Of a stretch of 64,000 nt of DNA, positions 8,565-17,807 are shown in pieces. Every line of letters starts with the position of its first letter. Position 1 is the stretch's first letter. The DNA lies in NCBI RefSeq assembly GCF_004114935.1, contig NZ_CP022221.1, positions 3,741,001 to 3,805,000 of the forward strand, read 5' to 3'. This DNA is from Bradyrhizobium zhanjiangense. Lineage in GTDB: Bacteria; Pseudomonadota; Alphaproteobacteria; Rhizobiales; Xanthobacteraceae. Position numbers and translations under genes: made by a program. A model generated the notes under the pieces. The model was not told the origin of the DNA, ran no database searches, and saw nothing but the letters and a program-made list of their open reading frames with translations.

Positions 8565-10022
8565 ATGAATGAGACCTTCACAGGCGTGCCCAAAGACGAA
8601 GCCGGCTTTCACGAGCGGGAGCGGCTGTCGTTCGATCTCGATGCCGACATTTGCGTGATCGGGGCGGGGCTTGCCGGCCTTTCCATCGCGCTGGAGGCGG
8701 CCCGGTTCGGGGCCAGCGTCGCGGTGCTCGAGGGCCGCCATGTCGGCTGGAATGCCTCCGGCAATCAGCTTGGCACCGTGATGCCGGGCTTTGCACTGCC
8801 GCTCACCGACCTGATCGAGCGCATCGGCTTCGAGGATGCGCACGAATTGTGGACGCTGTCGAAGGAGGGCGCCGAGTTCGTCCGCGCCAACGCCACGGAA
8901 GAGAACATGCCGGGGATCGGCCTCAGCGAGGGCGTGCTGGAAGTCTCCAATGTCGATGCCGGCGACCGGCTGATCAGCCGGTTGCAGATGCTGAGCGAGG
9001 ATTTCGACACCGAGGTCGAGGGCTGGCAGGTCGATCGCGTCCGCGCGGTGCTCAAGACCGACCGCTATTTCCACGGCATCCATTATCCCCGCGCGTTCCA
9101 GGTCGACGGCCGCAAATATGTGCATGGCCTTGCGACGCTGGCGCGGCGGGCGGGCGCCCGCATCTTCGAGGACACGCCGGTCGTCAGCATCGATCATTCG
9201 GGCATCCGCAAGCGCATCGTCACGCCCTCGGCGCGGCTGCGCGCGACGCATATCGTGCTCGCCGGCAACATCCATCTCGGCGCGCCCTTGCGGCGCCTGT
9301 CGGAGACGCTGCTCCCGGTCTGGCGCTATGCCGGGATCACCGCGCCGCTCGGCGAGCGTGTGCATGAGATCGTCGCCTTCAAGGGATCGGTGCTGGATTC
9401 CGACGGCATCGACCATTTCCGTATCGTCGACGGCGACCGGCTGATGTGGGAGAGCCCGGAGACCACCTGGGCGGCACGTCCGCAACGCTTCGCCGGCGCC
9501 ATCAAGCGACGGATCCGCACGATCTTTCCCCAGCTCGGCAATGTCGAGATCACCGATACGTTCGGCGGCGCCACCGGCCAGACCGTGCACGGCATGCCGC
9601 AGATCGGCCAGCTACGCAAAGGCCTGTGGGTGGCGAGCGGGTTCGGCCGCCAGGGCATGAACATTTCGGCCATGGCCGGACAGATGATTGCGCGCAGCAT
9701 CCTCCGGGGCGACGAGCGCTGGCGCCTGTTTTCGCCATTCGAGCTGGTCTGGGCGGGAGGCATGACCGGACGGGTCGCGGGCCAGCTGGTCGGGATCTGG
9801 GGCAGGGCGAGCTCCGCCGCCGCCGGCTCGCTCGCCCGCTACCGAGAGCGGGCGCGGGTCAAGGACAGGGAACGCGAGGCCCGCCTTGCCGAAGCCAACC
9901 GGGCGGCCGGCACTGGTCCGCGCCGTCCGCCGCCCGGTGTCCGGCCACGGCCGGCCCCCCCGCCACGAGCTGCGGCCCAGAACGCGGAACCGGCCTCGCA
10001 CGAGGACATTGTCTCGCAATAG
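8565..10022 (+). CDS. FAD-dependent oxidoreductase (DAO/DadA-like fold)
   Basis: A 485-residue protein. The Rossmann FAD motif [20 protein letters not shown] follows a DADI strand at about residues 28-50, with the glutamate/arginine ribose contact in [14 protein letters not shown]. The C-terminal FAD-closing segment is [14 protein letters not shown]. Together these place it in the D-amino-acid-oxidase / glycine-oxidase group, which oxidises amines or amino acids. The last 60 residues are Arg- and Pro-rich and unlikely to be catalytic. A quinone- or oxygen-linked deaminase is plausible; the substrate is unknown. The msrB gene follows after 89 bp. Confidence 0.85.
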   Translation: MNETFTGVPKDEAGFHERERLSFDLDADICVIGAGLAGLSIALEAARFGASVAVLEGRHVGWNASGNQLGTVMPGFALPLTDLIERIGFEDAHELWTLSKEGAEFVRANATEENMPGIGLSEGVLEVSNVDAGDRLISRLQMLSEDFDTEVEGWQVDRVRAVLKTDRYFHGIHYPRAFQVDGRKYVHGLATLARRAGARIFEDTPVVSIDHSGIRKRIVTPSARLRATHIVLAGNIHLGAPLRRLSETLLPVWRYAGITAPLGERVHEIVAFKGSVLDSDGIDHFRIVDGDRLMWESPETTWAARPQRFAGAIKRRIRTIFPQLGNVEITDTFGGATGQTVHGMPQIGQLRKGLWVASGFGRQGMNISAMAGQMIARSILRGDERWRLFSPFELVWAGGMTGRVAGQLVGIWGRASSAAAGSLARYRERARVKDREREARLAEANRAAGTGPRRPPPGVRPRPAPPPRAAAQNAEPASHEDIVSQ

Positions 10023-10111
10023 ACCCGAGAAAATTTCCGCCCGGAAGTGTAACGTCAGCCGCAAGAAGCCCGTATCTCAGGGCGTGGACACGCTCCCGCA
10101 CGGAGAATGAG

Positions 10112-10624
10112 ATGTTTGATCGCCGCATCCTGCTATCGACTGCCGTCGGCCTGTTCGGCCTTTCGGCCTTCCGCTGGCTGAGGGCATCCCCGGCCGAGGC
10201 TAGTGAGAAGGCCGCGGAAAAGTTCGAAATCACGAAGACGGAGGCCGAATGGCGTGCCCAGCTCACGCCGCAGCAATATGAGATCCTGCGCAATCACGGC
10301 ACCGAGCGGCCGGGCTCCAGCCCGCTGCTGAAGGAGCATCGCAAGGGCATCTTCGCCTGCGCCGGCTGCGACCTGCCGCTGTTTGCGTCCGAGACCAAGT
10401 TCGAGAGCGGCACCGGCTGGCCGAGCTTCTATGCGCCGATCGAGGGCAATGTCGGCAAGACGGAGGACCGTGCCTACGGCATGGTCCGCACCGAAGTGCA
10501 TTGCCGCCGCTGTGGCGGCCATCTTGGCCACGTCTTCGACGACGGTCCGAAGCCGACCGGCTTGCGCTACTGCATCGACGGTTTTGGATTGGTTTTCCAT
10601 CCCGCGGCGACGTCGGCGACGTAG
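10112..10624 (+). CDS. msrB: Peptide-methionine (R)-S-oxide reductase, probably exported
   Basis: A 170-residue MsrB. Zinc-binding pairs are visible as CAGC and CRRC, with the core GTGWPSF and [10 protein letters not shown]. The catalytic cysteine sits in [12 protein letters not shown], whereas the usual text is RYCINSASL, so the residues after the cysteine differ from the norm. The N-terminus [18 protein letters not shown] is hydrophobic behind a twin arginine and ends in SPAEA, so it is a likely Tat-type signal peptide and would put the repair enzyme in the periplasm. The upstream open frame inside the oxidoreductase gene is only an extension artefact; ATG 10112 was chosen because the signal peptide begins there. 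Confidence 0.88.
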   Translation: MFDRRILLSTAVGLFGLSAFRWLRASPAEASEKAAEKFEITKTEAEWRAQLTPQQYEILRNHGTERPGSSPLLKEHRKGIFACAGCDLPLFASETKFESGTGWPSFYAPIEGNVGKTEDRAYGMVRTEVHCRRCGGHLGHVFDDGPKPTGLRYCIDGFGLVFHPAATSAT

Positions 10625-10690
10625 GCTCTTGGTTGACGCGTCTTCTTCGCGCGAGCTTGTGACGCGTCGCTCGAAAACGTCATGACGTCC

Positions 10691-10725
10691 CGGCAATTGT
10701 TGCCGGCCCGGCAATTGTGCCCCGG
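10691..10725. promoter_or_regulatory. Two tandem FlbD (ftr-like) enhancer palindromes upstream of flgE
   Basis: CGGCAATTGTTGCCG (10691-10705, a CGGCA-N5-TGCCG palindrome) is followed by CGGCAATTGTGCCCCGG (10709-10725). Their centres lie about 80-100 bp upstream of the sigma-54 promoter at 10780. The same palindrome class recurs at 33730, 42715, 58675 and 58871. In Caulobacter FlbD binds paired palindromic ftr elements at this sort of distance. The site is seen directly; its assignment to FlbD is an inference. Confidence 0.7.
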
Positions 10726-10779
10726 TCATCCAACCGGGGCATGTCTATTTAAGTCGTTGATTTCCTGAACATACCCGCA

Positions 10780-10795
10780 TTGGCATGGCCTTTGC
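10780..10795 (+). promoter_or_regulatory. Sigma-54 (RpoN) promoter for flgE
   Basis: The sequence TTGGCATGGCCTTTGC has GG and GC dinucleotides in the -24/-12 spacing (consensus TGGCAC-N5-TTGC). It lies 64 bp before the flgE start codon, with paired enhancer palindromes about 85 bp farther upstream. It probably drives flgE-flgK-flgL. Confidence 0.8.
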
Positions 10796-10858
10796 GACTG
10801 TCTCTCCCGATTGCGGCCACGGGTCGGCGCCGCCGAGATCGGATTTGGAGACAAAGTT

Positions 10859-13126
10859 ATGGGTATCTTCGATGCAATGAACACCTCGGTGGGTGGCTTG
10901 CAGGCGCAGTCCTACGCGCTGCAGAACATTTCCGGCAACATCGCGAACTCATCCACCACCGGTTACAAGGGCATCGGCACCAGCTTCGTCGATCTCATTC
11001 CCGACGCCTCGGTCCCGAGCAAGCAGGTCGCGGGCGGCGTGACGGCCAACGCGAAGGCCACGATCACCACCCAAGGCACGATCTCGTCCTCCACCGTCGC
11101 CACCAACATGGCGATCACCGGCGACGGCTTCTTCTCGATCCAGAAGGCGACCGGCGTCGTCGACAACGTGCCGGTGTTCAACGGCGTCACCTATTACACC
11201 CGTCGCGGCGACTTCCAGCTCAACGCCAACGGCAATCTGGTCAATGGCGCCGGCTATTATCTGATGGGCACCACGGTCGACCCCAAGACCGGCAACCCGA
11301 CCGGCAACGTGGCGACGGTCCTGAAATTCCAGAACAACTTCATCCCGGCCCAGGCGACCACCTCGATCCAGTACGCGGCGAACCTGCCGAGCGTGCCGAA
11401 CACGGCGGCGAGCTCGACCGCGGCGAGCGGCACGCTGCTGGCGGCCGGCGGCCTTAACCCGTCGGATTTCGCCGCCAACCCGCTGATCGTCGGCACGCCG
11501 CCGCCGCCCTATACGAATGCGACGATCTCCGGCGCAGCGGCGACCGGCAATCTGCGCTCGGCCTATACGGCGACGACCGCGACCGGCACGGTGGCGCTGC
11601 TGGATAGCGCTTCGGCGGCGGCAACTGGCGGCACGTCTCTCGATTCCACCGTGTCCCCGCATCTCAACACCAGCCTTCTCACCAACCTGTCCGGCAAGTC
11701 GCTGACGGTCAACGGCCAGACCATCAACTTCGACGCCACCGTTTCTGGCGCTTCGACGGTCGGCAGCGTCACCACGATCGGCCTGCTCTCGCCTACCGGC
11801 GCAAAGATCTCGGACATCCTGAATGCGATCACCCTGGGCGCCGGCGGCGCCCCCGCCACCGCGACAATGAACGCCAGCGGTAACATCCAGATCACGACCA
11901 GCACCACGGCCGACGTCACGATCGGCGGCACTGCGGCAAGCTTGCTCGGGGTCAGCAGCGTGACACGCGGCGGTAACGTGCTGTCCACCCCCGCGATTAC
12001 GAGTGGTACACAGCTCGGCGGCACCGCGACGCCCGGCGGTCCGGAAGTCCTCTCGACGCCCTTCGTGGTCGGCAACACGATCCAGGTCAACGGCACGGCA
12101 CCCGCCAATACGATCACCTTCGTGGCCTCCGGTGCTGTCGCTCCGAACCAGATCAACATCACCGACGACATCGCGACCTTGCTTCAAAGGATCGACACGC
12201 TCAGCGGTGCGAGCGGTTCTTCGATCAGCAATGGCGTGATCACCCTGAATACCGGTATCGCCAATCCCACCTTGACGGTGACCAGCAACAACAGCAGCGC
12301 CTTCGCCGCGCTCGGCTTCACGTCATCCATTTCCAAGAACCGTGGCGGTGGCGGCACTGCCGGTACGGGCGGCGTGATCGGCAACGACATCGCTACCTTC
12401 ACCAAGGAATCGATCAGCGGCGGCGCGGTCACCGCTTACAACGCCGCGGGCACACCGGTGAACCTGCAGCTGCGTTGGGCCAAGACCGACAGCGCCTCGC
12501 TGGGCACCGGCCATTCCGACACCTGGAACCTGTTCTACCAGACCGATCCGAATGCGACCGGCACGACGGTCGGCTGGGTCAATACCGGGCAGGCTTTCAC
12601 CTTCGCCGCCGACGGCTCGCTGACCTCGCCGAGCGGCTCGGGCATCACCATCAACAATGTCAGCGTCAGTGGTCAGTCGCTCGGCTCGGTCGCCTTCAAC
12701 ATCTCCCAGGGCGGTCTGACGCAATACGCCAGCACCAGCGGCGCGGTGACCATCAACACCATCACCCAGAACGGCTACGCCGCGGGTCAGCTCCGCTCCG
12801 TCGCCGTCAACAACAACGGCCTCGTGGTCGGCACCTTCTCCAACGGCCAGAACCTCGACCTCGCGCAGGTCTCGCTGTCGCACTTCAACGGCACCAATTA
12901 TTTGAAGGCGCTCGATGGCGGCGCCTATGCCGCGACCGAGCAGTCGGGACCTGCGATCGACGGCGCTTCGGGCACCATCAGCGGCTCGTCGCTGGAAGGC
13001 TCGAACACCGACATCGCCGACGAATTCACCAAGCTGATCGTGACCCAGCAGGCCTATTCGGCCAACACCAAGGTGATCACGACCGCGAATTCGATGGTGC
13101 AGGATCTCCTGAACGTGTTGCGCTGA
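10859..13126 (+). CDS. flgE: Flagellar hook protein FlgE (large form)
   Basis: The 755-residue subunit of the hook, the universal joint outside the cell. The N-terminal rod/hook motif is present (SYALQNISGNIANSSTTGYK, about residues 20-39), and the C-terminus has the family helix ending TKVITTANSMVQDLLNVL. E. coli FlgE is about 400 residues. The extra length is in the middle: two repeated modules, about 275-367 (SLTVNGQTINF to LLGVSS) and 400-486 (NTIQVNGT to FAALGF), resemble the flagellin hook IN motif and also occur in FlgL and the flagellins here. ATG 10859 has the site GGAGAC nearby. It heads a three-gene operon with flgK and flgL behind a sigma-54 promoter. Confidence 0.95.
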   Translation: MGIFDAMNTSVGGLQAQSYALQNISGNIANSSTTGYKGIGTSFVDLIPDASVPSKQVAGGVTANAKATITTQGTISSSTVATNMAITGDGFFSIQKATGVVDNVPVFNGVTYYTRRGDFQLNANGNLVNGAGYYLMGTTVDPKTGNPTGNVATVLKFQNNFIPAQATTSIQYAANLPSVPNTAASSTAASGTLLAAGGLNPSDFAANPLIVGTPPPPYTNATISGAAATGNLRSAYTATTATGTVALLDSASAAATGGTSLDSTVSPHLNTSLLTNLSGKSLTVNGQTINFDATVSGASTVGSVTTIGLLSPTGAKISDILNAITLGAGGAPATATMNASGNIQITTSTTADVTIGGTAASLLGVSSVTRGGNVLSTPAITSGTQLGGTATPGGPEVLSTPFVVGNTIQVNGTAPANTITFVASGAVAPNQINITDDIATLLQRIDTLSGASGSSISNGVITLNTGIANPTLTVTSNNSSAFAALGFTSSISKNRGGGGTAGTGGVIGNDIATFTKESISGGAVTAYNAAGTPVNLQLRWAKTDSASLGTGHSDTWNLFYQTDPNATGTTVGWVNTGQAFTFAADGSLTSPSGSGITINNVSVSGQSLGSVAFNISQGGLTQYASTSGAVTINTITQNGYAAGQLRSVAVNNNGLVVGTFSNGQNLDLAQVSLSHFNGTNYLKALDGGAYAATEQSGPAIDGASGTISGSSLEGSNTDIADEFTKLIVTQQAYSANTKVITTANSMVQDLLNVLR

Positions 13127-13161
13127 TCGGCGCGTGACGTAACCAAAGGCGGGTAAGTAAC

Positions 13162-15045
13162 ATGGGTTTGAGTTCAGCCCTCGCCAGTGCGATGAGCGGT
13201 TTGCGTGCCAACCAGGCCGCGCTCTCGATCGTCTCGTCGAACGTCGCAAATTCGCAGACGCCGGGTTATATCGTTCAGACGCCGAACCAGATCGAGGTCA
13301 CCACCGGCGACTTCGGCTCGACGGCGATGACCACTGGCGTCAGCCGCGAGCTCGACAGCTACGTGCTGAACCAGCTGCGGACCGAGACCGGCGGCAGCGG
13401 CTACGCCGACCAGATGGCCAACATCCTTAAGCAGCTTCAGAATGTCTACGGCACGCCGGGCAACGACGGCACGCTCGAAAGCGCGCTCAACAAATTCACC
13501 ACGGCACTCCAGGCGTTGTCGACCAGTTCGGGCGCCTCGTCGGCGCAGACCGTTGCGCTGGGCGCGGCGCAGGCGCTGGCGCAGCAGCTCAACGTCACCA
13601 CCAAGGGCATCCAGTCGCTGCGCTCCAATGTCGAGCAGGATCTCGGCACCTCGGCGCTAGCCGCCAACGCGGCGATGCAGAAGGTCGCCGATATCAACAC
13701 CAAGCTCCAGGGCCTGTCGGCCAACGACCCCTCGGCGGCCACGCTGATGGACCAGCGCGACCAGGCCATCAACACGCTGTCGAAATATGTCGACGTCCGC
13801 GTCACCACCGACGGCTCGAACCAGGCCAACATCTACACCACGACCGGCATTCAGCTCGTCGGTGCCGGGCTCGCCTCGCAATTCTCTTTTGCGTCCACCG
13901 GCGCGCTCTCGGCAACGTCGCTCTACAACAGCGATCCGGCCAAGTCCGGTGTCGGCGCGCTCACGATCAAGCTGCCGAACGGCTCGCAGCTCGACGTCGT
14001 CGCCAACAACGTGGTGTCTTCCGGCCAGATCGCGGCCGATCTGAAGCTGCGCGACCAGACCCTGGTGCAGGCGCAGACCCAGCTCGATCAGCTCGCCGCG
14101 ACGATGTCGAGCGCGCTGTCCGACAAGACCACGGCCGGCAGTACGGTCTCGGGCCCGCCGGCCGGATTCGATCTCGACCTTGCCGGTGCGCAGCCTGGCA
14201 ATACCGTCAACATCACCTATACGGACACGGCGACCAATACCCAGCGCCAGATCACGCTCGTCAACGTGACCGATCCGGCGGCGCTACCGCTGCAGAACGC
14301 GACGAATGCCAACCCGATGCGGATCGGTGTCAACTTCTCCGGCGGCATGGGAGCGATCGCGTCTGCGCTCAATACCGCGCTATCAGGCACGCATCTGTCG
14401 TTCGCCGCCGCCCCATCGCCGGCGACGGCCACGACCCTGCGGGTGACCGATGACAACACCGGTCTTGCCAAGGTCAATTCGGCCTCGACCATCAAGACGA
14501 TCTCGTCGCTGACCTCGGGCAATCCGCAGCTGCCGCTGTTCACCGACGGCGGGCAGGCGCTCTACACCGGTGCCATCACCGCGTCGGGCTCGCAGATGAC
14601 CGGCCTTGCCGGGCGCATCGCCGTGAACACGCAGCTGGTTTCCGATCCGACCCGGCTGTCGGTCTACAATACCTCGCCGGTGACGCCCGCGGGCGACACC
14701 ACGCGTTCGGATTATCTCTATTCGCAGCTCACCAGTGCGGTGTTCTCCTATTCGCCGCAGACCGGCCTCGGCTCGGCGAACCAGCCCTTTACCGGCAGCG
14801 TTTCGAACTACCTCCAGCAGTTCCTGAGCATCCAGGCCAATGCCGCGACCCAGGCGACCCAGCTCCAGCAGGGCCAAAGCGTGGTGGTCTCGACGCTCCA
14901 GGCGAAGTTCGACTCGACCTCCAAAGTCAATCTGGATTCGGAGATGTCGAACCTGATCCAGCTCCAGAATGCCTATGCCGCCAACGCTCACGTGATGTCG
15001 GTGGTGCAGAGCATGATGAACACGTTGCTCCAGGCTCAAGTGTAG
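13162..15045 (+). CDS. flgK: Hook-associated protein FlgK (HAP1)
   Basis: A 627-residue hook-filament junction protein. It starts MGLSSALASAMSGLRANQAA, with the junction motif IVSSNVANSQTPGY at about residues 27-40. The C-terminal helix region is VNLDSEMSNLIQLQNAYAAN then MMNTLLQAQV. Its length is near the family range. It begins 35 bp after flgE and is followed 21 bp later by flgL, so the three are one operon. It is exported through the flagellar type III apparatus and needs a FlgN-type chaperone; a candidate lies at 31526-32023. Confidence 0.95.
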   Translation: MGLSSALASAMSGLRANQAALSIVSSNVANSQTPGYIVQTPNQIEVTTGDFGSTAMTTGVSRELDSYVLNQLRTETGGSGYADQMANILKQLQNVYGTPGNDGTLESALNKFTTALQALSTSSGASSAQTVALGAAQALAQQLNVTTKGIQSLRSNVEQDLGTSALAANAAMQKVADINTKLQGLSANDPSAATLMDQRDQAINTLSKYVDVRVTTDGSNQANIYTTTGIQLVGAGLASQFSFASTGALSATSLYNSDPAKSGVGALTIKLPNGSQLDVVANNVVSSGQIAADLKLRDQTLVQAQTQLDQLAATMSSALSDKTTAGSTVSGPPAGFDLDLAGAQPGNTVNITYTDTATNTQRQITLVNVTDPAALPLQNATNANPMRIGVNFSGGMGAIASALNTALSGTHLSFAAAPSPATATTLRVTDDNTGLAKVNSASTIKTISSLTSGNPQLPLFTDGGQALYTGAITASGSQMTGLAGRIAVNTQLVSDPTRLSVYNTSPVTPAGDTTRSDYLYSQLTSAVFSYSPQTGLGSANQPFTGSVSNYLQQFLSIQANAATQATQLQQGQSVVVSTLQAKFDSTSKVNLDSEMSNLIQLQNAYAANAHVMSVVQSMMNTLLQAQV

Positions 15046-15066
15046 CAAGTAACAGGGCTCTGAAAG

Positions 15067-16950
15067 ATGTCGATCAGCAGCATCAACTACTCTTCGTCGA
15101 TTCTCGGCGCGCAGATCCGCAACATCAATGAGCAGCTCACGGATCTGTCGACGCAACTCTCGACCGGCAAGCTGTCGCAGAACTATTCCGGCATGGGCAC
15201 CAACGAGGGCTTTGCGATCGCCGGACGCGCGCAGCTCTCCAACATCGCCGCCTATACCGACACGATCACCAACGTCAATGTCAGCATCAACCTCGCCAAT
15301 ACCGCGCTGCAGTCGCTGACGAAGATCCGCAACACGGTGCAGACGGGCTCGGCCAGCACCGCGCAAGACCTCAACGTCAACGGCCAGACGGTCGCGCAGA
15401 ACACCGCCGCCGCCCAGTTCGGCTCGATGGTCGGCGTTCTCAACACGCAGACGGGCAGCCGCTATCTGTTCTCCGGAACGGCCGTCAACACCCAGTCGGT
15501 CGCGGATGCCGGCGACATCATCAATGGCACCACGACGCAGGCGGGCTTCAAGACCGTCATGGCGGAGCGCCAGGCCGCCGATCTCGGCGCCAATGGCATG
15601 GGCCGCCTGGTGCAGACGCAGCCGACGCCGAGCTCGGTGCGGGTGTCGGAGGACGTCGCCGGATCGCCGTTCGGGCTCAAGATCAAGGCGGTCTCTTCGA
15701 CGCTGACAGGTGCGACCGTCACCGGCCCGAGCGGCTCGCCGGTGTCGTTCTCGGTCGATCTCAACGGCGTCAACCCGAACAACGGCGACAAGCTCAGCGT
15801 CCAGTTCACGCTACCGGACGGCACGACCGAGCAGATCGACCTGACCGCCTCGACGGCGACGCCGACCCCGCTCGGCAGCTTCGCGATCGACGCGAGCGTC
15901 CCCGTCAACCCGAACAACACGGCCGCGAACCTCAACACGGCGCTGAACACCGCGATCACCAAGCTCGCCAACACCTCGCTGGTGGCGGCATCCGCGGTGG
16001 TCGCCGGCGACAATTTCTTCGACACGGCGAGCTCTGCGATCGGCACGCCCGTCAACAACCAGGCTGCGCCGCCGGCCCCCGTCACCGGCGCGACGGCACT
16101 GTCCGGCGCGAGCCCGTCGGACTCGATCTCGCCGGGCTTCGTCGCCGGCGACACCATCACCATCAACGGCACCACGCTGACCTTCGTCAGCTCGGGTGCG
16201 ACCGGCAACCAGCTCAACGTCACCGACAGCATCCAGACCCTGCTGAGTAAGATCGACCAGATCACGGGGACGTCGAAGCCCTCGACCGCCCATGGCGGTT
16301 CGATCACGATCAACACCGACGATGCGGCGAGGCTCAACATCACGAGCTCGAACACGGGGGCGCTGGTTTCGCTCGGTTTCGGTTCGACGCCCGTGATCGC
16401 CACGCAACCGCCGCTGCGCGTCGGTTCGTTCCCGGCGAGCTCGGCAACCACGCTGGTGAACGGCTCGGCCAATACGGTGAAATGGTATTTGGGCAATGAC
16501 GGGCCGGGCTCGCCGCGCTCGACCGCGATGGCACGGGTCGACGATGCCGTCACAGTGCAGTATGGCGCCCAGGCGAATGAGGATGCGATCCGCCGGCAAT
16601 TGCAGGCGATCGCGGTGTTCGGGACTTTCTCGACCTCGCCGACCGGGCAATATTCGGGCGGGCAGGTTTCCGCGCTGAGCCTGCGCGTGACGCAGGCGCT
16701 GACCCAGCAGCCCGGTCAGCAGCGCATCGAGGACATCCAGACCGACATCGCGATGGCCCAGAACACGATGAAGGACGCGACCACGCGCCAGACCCAGGCC
16801 AAGGCGCAGCTCCAGACCATCATCGACCAGGCGGAATCGGCCTCGCCGGACCAAGTCGCGAGCCAGATCCTGGCGCTCCAGAACGCGCTCCAGGCGTCCT
16901 ATCAGGTGACCTCGAACCTGGCGCAACTCTCGCTCGTCAAGTTCTTGTAA
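15067..16950 (+). CDS. flgL: Hook-associated protein FlgL (HAP3), enlarged
   Basis: A 627-residue junction protein. The N-terminus (LTDLSTQLSTGKLSQNYSGM) and C-terminus (LQNALQASYQVTSNLAQLSL) are flagellin-like helices, as in all FlgL. E. coli FlgL is about 317 residues, so roughly 300 residues are inserted in the middle. Within the insert, residues about 356-440 (DTITINGTTLTFVSSGATG to ALVSLGFG) match the second module of FlgE here. Its position after flgK supports FlgL rather than a fourth flagellin. It ends 71 bp before a separate CtrA-box-driven operon. Confidence 0.88.
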   Translation: MSISSINYSSSILGAQIRNINEQLTDLSTQLSTGKLSQNYSGMGTNEGFAIAGRAQLSNIAAYTDTITNVNVSINLANTALQSLTKIRNTVQTGSASTAQDLNVNGQTVAQNTAAAQFGSMVGVLNTQTGSRYLFSGTAVNTQSVADAGDIINGTTTQAGFKTVMAERQAADLGANGMGRLVQTQPTPSSVRVSEDVAGSPFGLKIKAVSSTLTGATVTGPSGSPVSFSVDLNGVNPNNGDKLSVQFTLPDGTTEQIDLTASTATPTPLGSFAIDASVPVNPNNTAANLNTALNTAITKLANTSLVAASAVVAGDNFFDTASSAIGTPVNNQAAPPAPVTGATALSGASPSDSISPGFVAGDTITINGTTLTFVSSGATGNQLNVTDSIQTLLSKIDQITGTSKPSTAHGGSITINTDDAARLNITSSNTGALVSLGFGSTPVIATQPPLRVGSFPASSATTLVNGSANTVKWYLGNDGPGSPRSTAMARVDDAVTVQYGAQANEDAIRRQLQAIAVFGTFSTSPTGQYSGGQVSALSLRVTQALTQQPGQQRIEDIQTDIAMAQNTMKDATTRQTQAKAQLQTIIDQAESASPDQVASQILALQNALQASYQVTSNLAQLSLVKFL

Positions 16951-16957
16951 GGTCGCG

Positions 16958-16973
16958 TTAAGGCGCCGTTAAC
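16958..16973 (+). promoter_or_regulatory. CtrA box before the four-gene biosynthetic operon
   Basis: A perfect TTAA-N7-TTAAC match (TTAAGGCGCCGTTAAC), followed by CAT as at other flagellar promoters in this window. It lies 49 bp before the start of the glycosyltransferase-like gene, so it would overlap the -35 region of a promoter with a short leader. Confidence 0.75.
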
Positions 16974-17021
16974 CATGCCTCTTTACCTCTTGGTGAGGAT
17001 TGGAGCGGGGCGGGGCTGCCG

Positions 17022-17807
17022 ATGTCGGACAAGATGCAATTGGTGGTGGCAACGCCATGCTTCGGCGGGCAGGTGTCGAGCATCTATGCGAGCTCGATCT
17101 TTGCGCTCCAGCGCGCCGTGCACGGCATGTCCAATCTCGAGCTCAAGGTGCACTTGCGCGACGGCGACGCGCTGATCACGCGCGCGCGGGCCAATCTGGT
17201 CGCGATGTTCCTGGACGATCCCAAGGCGACGCATTTCCTGTTCATCGATGCCGACATCGGCTTCAAGCCGGAGCAGGTGTTCCGGCTGATCGAATGCGGC
17301 GCCGACGTCGTCGCCGGCTGCTACCCGATCAAGCGGGTCAATTGGGACAAGGCGAAGCGCGCCGTCGAAGCCGGCCGCACCGATGTGCCGGCGGCCTCGC
17401 TCGACTACGTGCTGGAAATCGAGGATCCCGACCGCATCGTGGTCGTCAACGGCTTCACCCGCGTGCGCTATGCCGGCACCGGCTTCCTGATGATCCGGCG
17501 CCACGTGCTGGAAGCGATGTGCCGCCACCCGGATTATGCATCTCTGCAATTCTTCCGCGAGCATTCGCACGATACGCTGGCGGCAAGCCCGAACCGGTTC
17601 GCGCTGTTCGAATGCATGATCGATCCGGCGACCGGCACGTATCTTTCCGAGGACTTCGCCTTCTGCAAGCGCTGGACCGACATCGGCGGCGAGATCTGGG
17701 CCGACATCCAGAGCTCGCTCGACCACGTCGGACCGTCGGTGTTCCACGGCGACATCGCCTCGCAATTCGCGCCCGCGCCTGCAGCGGCGGCGGCCGATGC
17801 GGCGTGA
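17022..17807 (+). CDS. Glycosyltransferase-like protein (GT-A fold), function unknown
   Basis: A 261-residue soluble protein. The start QLVVATPCFGGQVSSIYASS and a DxD metal/nucleotide-sugar motif, FLFIDADIGF (D76 and D78), are typical of GT-A glycosyltransferases. A second region, GTGFLMIRRHVLEAM, matches the acceptor-side block of these enzymes, and SEDFAFCKRW supplies the usual late acidic ED. The last 20 residues are Ala/Pro-rich. It is the first gene of an operon with a PLP enzyme, an ATP-grasp ligase and a decarboxylase, and lies between flgL and flbT behind a CtrA box. A role in modifying flagellin or a surface polymer is possible but unproven. Confidence 0.72.
   Translation: MSDKMQLVVATPCFGGQVSSIYASSIFALQRAVHGMSNLELKVHLRDGDALITRARANLVAMFLDDPKATHFLFIDADIGFKPEQVFRLIECGADVVAGCYPIKRVNWDKAKRAVEAGRTDVPAASLDYVLEIEDPDRIVVVNGFTRVRYAGTGFLMIRRHVLEAMCRHPDYASLQFFREHSHDTLAASPNRFALFECMIDPATGTYLSEDFAFCKRWTDIGGEIWADIQSSLDHVGPSVFHGDIASQFAPAPAAAAADAA

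Noticed and set aside
10811..10858. Longer start for flgE, 16 codons upstream
   Set aside because: The extension lies between the sigma-54 promoter and the conserved FlgE start and has no similarity to hook proteins.
15067..16950. Calling this gene a fourth flagellin
   Set aside because: Its ends are flagellin-like as in all FlgL, but position after flgE-flgK and the FlgL-type terminus favour HAP3; it also lacks the flagellin promoter and terminator.
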